Shown piece after piece: positions 19,425 to 25,377 of a stretch of DNA of 34,463 bases (positions within the stretch are counted from its first letter, which is position 1; each line of letters opens with the position of its first letter). The notes under the pieces are model-generated. The model made no database searches and was not told where the DNA came from. It was given only the letters and a program-made list of their open reading frames with translations. The position numbers were made by a program, and so were the translations under genes. Source of the stretch: Labilithrix sp. (GTDB taxonomy: Bacteria; Myxococcota_A; Polyangia; Polyangiales; Polyangiaceae); NCBI GenBank assembly GCA_019637105.1, contig JAHBWF010000082.1, forward strand, positions 1 through 34,463. The letters run 5' to 3'.

Positions 19425-20107
19425 CGCTTGCCCTTGGCGGGACGCGGCGGCGGCGCCGGGCTCGCCTCGGCCGCCATCTCCTCGAGGATCTCGCGCGCCT
19501 CGTGGGCGAGATCGGCGATCGACACGCGCTCTCCGCCCTCGTCGTCGTCGAGCTGCACCTGCCGGCCGTCGCGCTCGAGCTTGGCGAGGAGCGGGATGGC
19601 GACCGGATCGCCGAGCTCGGCCATCGCCTCGATCGCCGCGGCCACCACCTCCGGGTCGTCGTTCTGGAGGAAGCGCCCGAGCAGCTTCGCGCAGCCGGGC
19701 TCGCCGACCTCCGCGAGGAGGAACGGCAGCTCGCCGAGCGCGGGGCTGCCCTTCGGCAGGCGCGCCAGGGCGCGCTCGATGCCGAGCGCGACCTCCTTGA
19801 AGCGATCGAACGCGAGCCCCTCGAGCGCCTCGCCTGCGGCGACGCGCGCCTCGGGCGAGACGCCGCCGAGGATGTCGATGAGGAGATCGACGACCGCGTC
19901 GCCCTCGAGATCGCCGAGGAGGATCGCCAGCCGCACCAGGCGGATCGTGGCCTCGGCCTCGTCCTCGAGCTTCAGCGCGGCCGCGGTGGCGGCGCGCAGC
20001 TCCGGGATGAGCTTCGCGTCGCCCTCTCCGCGCAGCGCCGCGTGGTGCGCGCGCGCGGCGCGTTCAGCCTCGAACAGTGCGTTGAGCGTCTCGCCGATCG
20101 TCGCCAT
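19421..20107 (-). CDS. HEAT-repeat protein
   Basis: 228 aa, ATG at 20107 with a strong AGGAGG seven bases upstream. The whole protein is helical repeats about 30-35 residues long. The clearest are GDLEGDAVVDLLIDILGGVS, SPEARVAAGEALEGL and DPEVVAAAIEAMAELGDPVA followed by IPLLAKLERDG, the classic HEAT hairpin with an Asp/Pro turn. The C-terminus is a flexible Pro/Lys tail. There is no signal peptide, so it is cytoplasmic. It forms a coupled pair with the methyltransferase and is divergent from the M23 peptidase across 94 bp. A role as interaction scaffold is inferred from the fold class. No specific partner can be named. Confidence 0.78.
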   Translation of the reverse strand: MATIGETLNALFEAERAARAHHAALRGEGDAKLIPELRAATAAALKLEDEAEATIRLVRLAILLGDLEGDAVVDLLIDILGGVSPEARVAAGEALEGLAFDRFKEVALGIERALARLPKGSPALGELPFLLAEVGEPGCAKLLGRFLQNDDPEVVAAAIEAMAELGDPVAIPLLAKLERDGRQVQLDDDEGGERVSIADLAHEAREILEEMAAEASPAPPPRPAKGKR

Positions 20108-20108
20108 G

Positions 20109-20120
20109 AGGAGGCCTCCT
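20109..20120. promoter_or_regulatory. 12-bp palindrome overlapping the HEAT gene ribosome binding site
   Basis: AGGAGGCCTCCT is a perfect palindrome. On the minus strand its AGGAGG half is the ribosome binding site of the HEAT gene, seven bases from the ATG. It could be an operator or simply chance symmetry of the purine-rich site. Confidence 0.3.
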
Positions 20121-20143
20121 TATCACGGATCGACGCGGCTCTC

Positions 20144-20164
20144 GCGCGGAACCAGGCGCGGAAC
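20144..20164. promoter_or_regulatory. Direct repeat GCGCGGAAC x2 in the divergent promoter region
   Basis: GCGCGGAAC occurs at 20144-20152 and 20156-20164, a 12-bp period, between the HEAT and M23 genes. The GGAAC core recalls the -35 of ECF sigma promoters, and GCGTCC follows 14 bp after the second copy. It could be an ECF promoter or a tandem regulator site. Weak evidence. Confidence 0.3.
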
Positions 20165-20201
20165 GAGGAATGTCGGCGGCGTCCTGGTAGTCTCTCCTTT
20201 T

Positions 20202-21068
20202 GTGACGACCGCGGTGCGGACGGCGTTCGGCGATCGCTGGCTCTGGGTCGGCCTCGGGGTGCTCGCGTTCGTCGTGCTGGGCGCGGGATCGCCCCCGCTC
20301 CTGCCCGCCAAGGCGCACGCGGCCGCGCCGCCGCGGACCGACGACGGCGCCGCGCCGCGCGAGCTGGGCGGCGACGCCGCGTGTCCGCCGGGCACGGCGC
20401 CGGACGGCGAGGCGTGCGTCCACCTCGCGGCGGTGGACGACGGTCCGGTGGCGGAGGCGCGGGCGAACACGCACCGCGAGCGCTCCGGCCGCTGGTCGAC
20501 CTACGAGCAGATCCCGCGCCTGCCCGAGCGGCCCGCCGACTACGACCTCTATCGCTACCCGATCCCGCCGGGCCTCGCGGGCGGCCACCACGTCGTCTCC
20601 GGCTACGACCTCGATCTCCCCGACGCGAAGCAGCGGCGCGGCCCGACCCTCCGGCACGTCGGGCACGGCGCGGTCGATCTGCCGCAGGTGAAGGGCACGC
20701 CGGTCCAGATGCTGGCGCTCGAGCACCAGGAGGGCGACGCGGAGGTGCTCTACGCGGGGGCGCTCTTCGGGTTGACCGTGCTCACGCGCCACACGCTCCG
20801 CGAGGGCGGACGAACGCGCGACTACGTGATGCTCCTCGGTCACCTCGACTCGATCGCGCCGGGCGTCGGCGTCGGGACGATCGTGAAGGACGGGCAGGTC
20901 GTCGGCGCCGTCGGCGACACGGGCTCGCCGAGCCTCGTTCACCTGCACCTCGAGATCCGGCGCGTGCGTGAGGGGATCGACCTCGCGCGGGTCCCGGCGG
21001 GGGCGCCGATGATCGCCGACTCCGTCACCGTCGTCTGCGATCCGCGGAACGTCCTGCCTCTCCGCTGA
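20202..21068 (+). CDS. M23 (LytM-type) metallopeptidase family protein
   Basis: 288 aa from GTG 20202. GTG 20214 is possible. An N-terminal hydrophobic segment (WLWVGLGVLAFVVLGAGS) acts as a signal or anchor. About 80 residues of linker follow with two Cys (DAACPPGTAPDGEACVHL). The M23 domain starts near residue 125. Visible zinc ligands are H and D in HGAVD (about His155, Asp159) and the second His of HLH (about 247-249), with the usual LGHLDSI before it and GAVGDTGSP in the expected place. The active-site set looks complete, so murein endopeptidase activity in the periplasm is plausible. The order Y-x-I-P-x-GLAGGHHVVSGYDLD upstream is not standard. It is followed after 222 bp by the kinase gene on the same strand. 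Confidence 0.8.
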   Translation: MTTAVRTAFGDRWLWVGLGVLAFVVLGAGSPPLLPAKAHAAAPPRTDDGAAPRELGGDAACPPGTAPDGEACVHLAAVDDGPVAEARANTHRERSGRWSTYEQIPRLPERPADYDLYRYPIPPGLAGGHHVVSGYDLDLPDAKQRRGPTLRHVGHGAVDLPQVKGTPVQMLALEHQEGDAEVLYAGALFGLTVLTRHTLREGGRTRDYVMLLGHLDSIAPGVGVGTIVKDGQVVGAVGDTGSPSLVHLHLEIRRVREGIDLARVPAGAPMIADSVTVVCDPRNVLPLR

Positions 21069-21154
21069 CCCTCCCGGGTCTCCGTCGCGCCGTCGCCGCC
21101 GCGCGCGACGGCGCCCGCCGGACGACACGCGCGGCGCGCTCCTCGCGCGGGCCC

Positions 21155-21171
21155 GTTGCCTGGGAGGCAAC
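21155..21171. promoter_or_regulatory. Inverted repeat GTTGCCT-GGG-AGGCAAC upstream of the kinase gene
   Basis: Perfect 7-bp arms around three bases, 87 bp after the M23 stop and 120 bp before the kinase start. It could end the M23 transcript or act as an operator. No T tract is present. Confidence 0.35.
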
Positions 21172-21248
21172 ATCGCGCCGCCGCGGCGTCCCCGTGGGGC
21201 GCTTGCGCAGGGAATTGCGCGACAAAAGATGCGTTGAGACGCTCGCTC

Positions 21249-21268
21249 GCCTTGCGCCCGGGCAAGGC
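21249..21268. promoter_or_regulatory. Inverted repeat GCCTTGC-GCCCGG-GCAAGGC near the kinase start
   Basis: Perfect 7-bp arms with a 6-nt loop, ending 22 bp before the GTG start of the kinase. The position suits an operator, or an RNA hairpin in the leader. Confidence 0.35.
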
Positions 21269-21290
21269 CCGCGCGACGATTGTCCCACAC

Positions 21291-22868
21291 GTGTCCATCC
21301 CCTCCGCCGCGCGCCTGGACGACACCGTTCCGACGGACCCGCGTTCGTTGGTCTGTCCACGCTGCCGCGCGTCATGGGCCGAGGGCGACGCGCCCTCCGT
21401 GTGCCCGACGGACGGCTTGAGCCTCGTCCGCGGGCGCGATCTCGCCGCCGCGGAGAACGATCCGATGATCGGCCGCACGCTCGAGGGGCGTTACACGATC
21501 CTCACGCGCCTCGGCTCCGGCTCGATGGGCACGGTCTACCGCGCGAAGCAGCACGCGATGGGCCGCGAGGTCGCGATCAAGATCCTCCGCGGCGATCGGG
21601 CGATCGACGACACCGCGAAGGCGCGCTTCATGCGCGAGGCCCGCGCGAACAGCCTGCTCGCCTCCCCCAACACGGTCACCGTCTTCGACTTCGGCCAGAG
21701 CGAGAGCGGCGAGTTCTACCTGGCGATGGAGCTGCTCGAGGGAGAGAGCCTCGGGCAGCGCCTCACGCGCGTCGGCCGGCTGCCGATCCCGCTCGCGGTC
21801 GACGCCGCGCGGCAGGCGCTCCGCTCGCTGTCGGAGGCGCACGCCAAGGGGATCATCCACCGGGACCTCAAGCCGGACAACCTGTTCTTCGCGCGCATGC
21901 TGACGAGCGCGGCGGGCTCGGCGCAGGGCGACGCGCACGAAGAGATCGTCAAGGTGCTCGACTTCGGCATCGCGAAGCTGATCCGCGACTCCGACGAGCC
22001 GATGGGCGTGGTCGAGACGCAGGCCGGGACGGTGTTCGGGACGCCGCGCTACATGTCGCCCGAGCAGGCTCAGGGCAAGCCGCTCGACGCGCGGACGGAC
22101 CTCTACTCGCTCGGCGTCATCGTCTACCAGATGCTCACCGGGCGCCCGCCCTTCACCGACAACGACGCGGTCGTCGTGATGGCGCGCCACATCAAGTCGG
22201 TGCCGAAGCGCCCGAACGAGGTCGCCCCGGACGCGAACGTCCCGAAGGAGCTCGAGGACGTCGTGATGCGCGCGCTCTCGAAGGACCCGGCCGATCGCCA
22301 GGCGAGCGCCGACGTCTTCGCGGGCGAGCTCCTGGCCGCGCTCGAAGCGCAGGGCGCGATGACGAGCGGGGTCCGCGCGTCGATCACCAACGCCGCCGGC
22401 ATCCGCGTCCCCGACTCGATGCGGCCGCCGGCGATCTCGCTGCCGGCCGCGCCGGCGACGAAGCGGACCGTCGGCGGCCTGCCGCTCCCGCTCGTCGCCG
22501 CGGCGCTCCCGGTCATCATCCTCGTCGCGGCGGCCGGCGTGTACCTCGGCTTGCGGAGCGGTAAGCCCCCCGCGCCCGTCGTCGAGCCGAGCTCCCGCGC
22601 CGCGGCGGCCGCGTCGGCGCCCGCGACGACCGGCGAGGGCCCCCGGAAGGACGGCGCGGAGCCCGGGGCGACGATCGAGCTGACCGAGACGGACGAGCCG
22701 CCCACCGTCACGCCCGACTCGCTCCCGAAGGCTCAGCCGATCGCGACGGGGGCGCCGCGGCCCGCGCACGGCAAGGGAGGGCGCGCGACGAAGGGCGCGG
22801 CGACCAAGCCGACGAGCAACGCCCCGGCGCAGCCGTCGTCGACGTCGAACTACGGCGTCTTCGAGTAG
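21291..22868 (+). CDS. Membrane Ser/Thr protein kinase (PknB type) with zinc-ribbon head
   Basis: 525 aa. GTG 21291 is chosen because it precedes the zinc-ribbon-like start (VCPRC ... SVCPTDG, three Cys visible) common in myxobacterial kinases. Kinase domain ~68-335: G-loop LGSGSMGTVYRA, VAIKI lysine (about Lys97), catalytic loop HRDLKPDN, DFG in LDFGIAK, and activation-loop end GTPRYMSPEQ. All key residues are present, so it should be active. An insert of ~16 residues (MLTSAAGSAQGDAHEE) lies between catalytic loop and DFG. One membrane helix (about 398-420, LPLVAAALPVIILVAAAGVY) is followed by an Ala/Pro/Thr-rich extracytoplasmic tail with no sensor domain. Kinase domain cytoplasmic. Two inverted repeats lie upstream. 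Substrates are unknown. Confidence 0.9.
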   Translation: MSIPSAARLDDTVPTDPRSLVCPRCRASWAEGDAPSVCPTDGLSLVRGRDLAAAENDPMIGRTLEGRYTILTRLGSGSMGTVYRAKQHAMGREVAIKILRGDRAIDDTAKARFMREARANSLLASPNTVTVFDFGQSESGEFYLAMELLEGESLGQRLTRVGRLPIPLAVDAARQALRSLSEAHAKGIIHRDLKPDNLFFARMLTSAAGSAQGDAHEEIVKVLDFGIAKLIRDSDEPMGVVETQAGTVFGTPRYMSPEQAQGKPLDARTDLYSLGVIVYQMLTGRPPFTDNDAVVVMARHIKSVPKRPNEVAPDANVPKELEDVVMRALSKDPADRQASADVFAGELLAALEAQGAMTSGVRASITNAAGIRVPDSMRPPAISLPAAPATKRTVGGLPLPLVAAALPVIILVAAAGVYLGLRSGKPPAPVVEPSSRAAAAASAPATTGEGPRKDGAEPGATIELTETDEPPTVTPDSLPKAQPIATGAPRPAHGKGGRATKGAATKPTSNAPAQPSSTSNYGVFE

Positions 22869-22872
22869 TCGC

Positions 22873-22933
22873 GCTCCGCGCCGCCGTGGCGATACGACCC
22901 ACGCGGCGAGCGCGATGCGCGGCGGCGTGGAGC
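22873..22933. other. Long-stem structure between the kinase and DUF481 genes
   Basis: GCTCCGCGCCGCCG (22873-22886) pairs with CGGCGGCGTGGAGC (22920-22933) over 14 bp with one G-U wobble, around a 33-nt loop. It begins 4 bp after the kinase stop. It may be a terminator or processing structure. There is no T tract. Confidence 0.4.
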
Positions 22934-23002
22934 AGAAGCGCGACACGAAGAGCCGCGCGCCGCAGGTTCGAATCGGCACGAAAGTCGCGTAGAGGTAGGC
23001 GC

Positions 23003-23803
23003 ATGAAAGGTCCCTCGTGGCCCTCGCGCGCGCTCGCGCGAGTCGCCGCCTTCGCGTCGCTCTCGCTCACGATCGTCCTCTGCCCCTCGACCGCCGGCGC
23101 CCAGGTCAACGCCGAGACGCTGCGCACGACGCTCAAGAAGAACCCCCGCTTCCTCTGGCTCGAAGGCTCGCTCGTCGGCCGCGCCGGCAACACCGAGACG
23201 ATGACCTTCTCCGGCTCGGTGTTCGGCGGGCTCACCGCCGACCCGCACCTCTTCTTCAGCCGCGTCTCGGCCGACTACGGCGAGGCGCGCGGGCAGACGA
23301 ACGTCGCGCGCTGGATGGCGCACGCGCGCTACAACTACAAGCTCTCCCCGTTCGTGGCGCTCGAGGCGCTGACCCAGGTCCAGCACGATCGCTTCCGGCG
23401 CCTCGCCGTGCGCGATCTCTACGGCACCGGCTTGCGCTTCATGCTGCTGAACATCGACGACTTCGAGATCTTCACCGGGACGACGTACCTCCTCGAGCAC
23501 GAGGTGCTCGATGCGATCCCGGGCTCGCCCGTGTACAACAACGTCTGGCACCGTTCGAGCAACTACGCCGGCGTGAACATCCAGGTCTCGTCGCTCGTCG
23601 ACGCGAGCACGGTGATGTACCTGCAGCCGCGCTTCGATCGACCGCTCGACTTTCGCATGCTGTCGGACTCGTTCGTCTTGTTCACCATCACGCCGCTGCT
23701 CTCCGCGCGGATCAGCGCCACCTTCTGGTACGACAACCGCCCGCCCGCCGGCGTCCGCACCTACGACGTCGAGGTGAAGAACAGCCTCGTGTTGAAGCTG
23801 TGA
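23003..23803 (+). CDS. DUF481-family outer-membrane beta-barrel protein
   Basis: 266 aa, ATG at 23003 with AGAGGT nine bases upstream. A signal peptide (SRALARVAAFASLSLTIVL...AGAQ) predicts cleavage near AGA-Q. The body is amphipathic beta strands in the DUF481 pattern: LEGSLVGRAGNTETMTFSGS, paired strands with YNYKLSPFVALEALTQVQHD, FEIFTGTTYLLEHEV, and a final strand YDVEVKNSLVLKL. The C-terminus ends in Leu rather than the usual Phe. DUF481 proteins are about this size and are predicted outer-membrane barrels of unknown function. It follows the kinase by 134 bp on the same strand and converges with the aspartic-protease-like lipoprotein. Confidence 0.8.
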   Translation: MKGPSWPSRALARVAAFASLSLTIVLCPSTAGAQVNAETLRTTLKKNPRFLWLEGSLVGRAGNTETMTFSGSVFGGLTADPHLFFSRVSADYGEARGQTNVARWMAHARYNYKLSPFVALEALTQVQHDRFRRLAVRDLYGTGLRFMLLNIDDFEIFTGTTYLLEHEVLDAIPGSPVYNNVWHRSSNYAGVNIQVSSLVDASTVMYLQPRFDRPLDFRMLSDSFVLFTITPLLSARISATFWYDNRPPAGVRTYDVEVKNSLVLKL

Positions 23804-23865
23804 CGGAGAGCGCCCGCGGCCGCGCCCCCCGCGAAGACCTCGACGGCGGGCCGTCGGGCCGTCGT

Positions 23866-25017
23866 CTAGAGCGCAGCGATCCAGACGCGCGAGCCGAACG
23901 GGTCGAAGGCGACGAGGCCGAGCGCGACGTAGAACGAGGCCGCCACCTGCGCGGCGGGCACGGTCCACGTGCCGATCCCGCCGCATCGCCGGGCGGCCTC
24001 GGGCGTACGCTTCACGAAGAGCGTGGCCCCGGGGAAGCTCCGCACGGCTCCCCCGTCCTCGCCGACGAGCTCGACGGCGGCGCCCGGCCCGAGCGTGTAG
24101 GCGACGACCGGCTCGTTGACGCCAGCGCACGTCGTGAGGCTCAGGTCCTTGTCGGCGGCGCGGACGAGCGCGTTCGGGGCCGCGGCCGCCAGCGCGTCGA
24201 AGAACGCCTCGTTGACGTTCACCGAGAAGGGCACGAGCGCGTCGTCGAAGCCGGTGTCGAGCTGGGCGTGCGCCGTCACGCCGGCGACGCGGAGGGGGAT
24301 CGTCGGGACGTTGGCGACGGTGATCGACGGCGCGCTGCCGGCGATGACGTCCGAGAGCGGGCGGAGCTTCGATACGTCGTTCGTGAAGAAGCCGTCGGCC
24401 GAGAGCGGCGCCATCCCCGCGGCCGCGAAGTCCGCGGGCGCGCAGAAGGTCGCCTGATCGGCGCGGCGCGCCTTCGAGCGGGCGTAGTCGAGCGAGACCG
24501 CGACGCGGCTCGTGAAGTCGGTGCCGAGGATGCCCGCCTGGTCGACGCCGCCGCCCGCGCCGTGCGCGTCCGTGTAGAGCGAGACCGGCCCCCACGGCCC
24601 GAAGAAGTCGAAGCGCGCGAAGCGGCAGCGCTGACCGAGGAGCGTCGGGTCGCAGCCCGTCGCGGCGGGGCCCGGCGGCGCGAACTTCGACAGGTCGATG
24701 GTCGACGCGTTGGTCCCGTAGTCGACGAGGAAGCTCGCGTCGTAGGCCGGCGCCTCGCCGATCGTCACGGTCGCGTACGGCAGGCCGCCCGCGAGGGTGA
24801 TCGGCGCCTCGTCGCCGAGGCACGCCAGATCGGCGCCCGGCGCGCCGGTGTCGGACGCCGCGCCGCCGTCGTCGTCGCCTGCGCGCGCGCCGGCCCCGTC
24901 GTCCGCGTCGATCCCCGGCGTCGCCGTCGACGACGGCGCGTCGGTGGCTCCGCACGAGGGCGCGGCGAGCGCGCACGCGACGAGCCCCAACGCCCCCAGC
25001 CCCTTGAGCGAACGCAT
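23866..25017 (-). CDS. Lipoprotein with two retropepsin-like aspartic-protease lobes
   Basis: 383 aa, ATG at 25017. The signal MRSLKGLGALGLVACALAAP is followed by S-C, with lipid Cys about 22. A short Asp/Ala/Gly-rich linker follows to ~65. Lobe 1 has SFLVDYGTNASTIDLS (Asp99-Tyr-Gly) and then AGILGTDFTSRVAVSLDYA, matching the flap-to-helix ILGxDF element of retropepsin-like proteases. Lobe 2 has HAQLDTGFDDALVPF (Asp254-Thr-Gly) and ends LVAFDPFGSRVWI, as pepsin-type C-lobes do. So both catalytic aspartates are present but the first motif is DYG, not D(T/S)G. It would act in the periplasm or at the surface. Activity is uncertain. It could be a degenerate binding protein. It is divergent from the TPR gene across 360 bp. 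Confidence 0.65.
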   Translation of the reverse strand: MRSLKGLGALGLVACALAAPSCGATDAPSSTATPGIDADDGAGARAGDDDGGAASDTGAPGADLACLGDEAPITLAGGLPYATVTIGEAPAYDASFLVDYGTNASTIDLSKFAPPGPAATGCDPTLLGQRCRFARFDFFGPWGPVSLYTDAHGAGGGVDQAGILGTDFTSRVAVSLDYARSKARRADQATFCAPADFAAAGMAPLSADGFFTNDVSKLRPLSDVIAGSAPSITVANVPTIPLRVAGVTAHAQLDTGFDDALVPFSVNVNEAFFDALAAAAPNALVRAADKDLSLTTCAGVNEPVVAYTLGPGAAVELVGEDGGAVRSFPGATLFVKRTPEAARRCGGIGTWTVPAAQVAASFYVALGLVAFDPFGSRVWIAAL

Positions 25018-25062
25018 CGGACGCGTGGTGTACCACAACGCTCCGCGTCGCGCCTCCCGCGA

Positions 25063-25099
25063 CGAACGACGCGGCGCGCGTGGCGTGGCGCGTCGTTCG
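25063..25099. repeat. 11-bp perfect inverted repeat
   Basis: CGAACGACGCG at 25063-25073 and its exact reverse complement CGCGTCGTTCG at 25089-25099, with a 15-nt spacer. The ACGACGC core is shared with the four direct repeats that follow, so one regulator could bind all of them. Confidence 0.5.
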
Positions 25100-25121
25100 A
25101 TCCGGACCTCGAGGCTCCGGG

Positions 25122-25245
25122 CCACGACGCCCGACATCCCTCGGCCACGACGCGCGTTCGGAGCGGCGACGACGCCGTCGCCCCGGCCCACGACGCGCGC
25201 GCCGGACGGCGGCGACACACGCCGTGGCTCGGCCCACGACGCGCC
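25122..25245. repeat. Four direct copies of CCACGACGC
   Basis: Copies at 25122-25130, 25145-25153, 25188-25196 and 25234-25242. The last three extend to CCACGACGCG and are preceded by CGGC or CGGCC. Spacings are 23, 43 and 46 bp. This is more repetition than GC content alone would lead me to expect, and it fits an iterated binding site. Confidence 0.45.
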
Positions 25246-25318
25246 GCTTCGGACGGCGCCGACGCGCTCACGTCAAGCCTCCAGACCGGCACGAGCGTCG
25301 AAAGGTCACCGCCCGCGC

Positions 25319-25335
25319 TTGGGGTAAAACCCCAA
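25319..25335. promoter_or_regulatory. Palindrome TTGGGGTAAAACCCCAA upstream of the TPR gene
   Basis: 7-bp arms around AAA, 9 bp before the ATG at 25345 and 42 bp before the preferred ATG at 25378. It is relatively AT-rich in a GC-rich surrounding, so probably functional as an operator near the promoter. Confidence 0.45.
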
Positions 25336-25377
25336 ATTGCTTCCATGGGTTGCGAAGTGGTAGCGTGCGCCGAGGGT

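Larger units (their letters stand above)
25018..25377. promoter_or_regulatory. Structured intergenic region with repeats and dyads
   Basis: 360 bp between divergent genes with no coding character. It holds a dyad GTGGT-GT-ACCAC (25025-25036) just upstream of the lipoprotein start. An 11-bp perfect inverted repeat CGAACGACGCG/CGCGTCGTTCG lies at 25063-25073 and 25089-25099. Four copies of CCACGACGC start at 25122, 25145, 25188 and 25234. A TTGGGGT-AAA-ACCCCAA palindrome lies at 25319-25335. The promoters of both genes must lie here, but I cannot assign -35/-10 boxes with confidence. Confidence 0.6.

Noticed and set aside
22975-22988. Possible sigma-54 promoter CGGCACGAAAGTCGC before the DUF481 gene
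   Set aside because: GG-N10-GC fits, but transcription would start about 3 bp before the ATG and exclude the good AGAGGT ribosome site. The -12 box is also weak.
23841-23856. CGACGG-CGGG-CCGTCG hairpin between the DUF481 and aspartic-protease genes
   Set aside because: Six-bp arms without a T tract are common by chance at this GC content. The position is suggestive but not enough.
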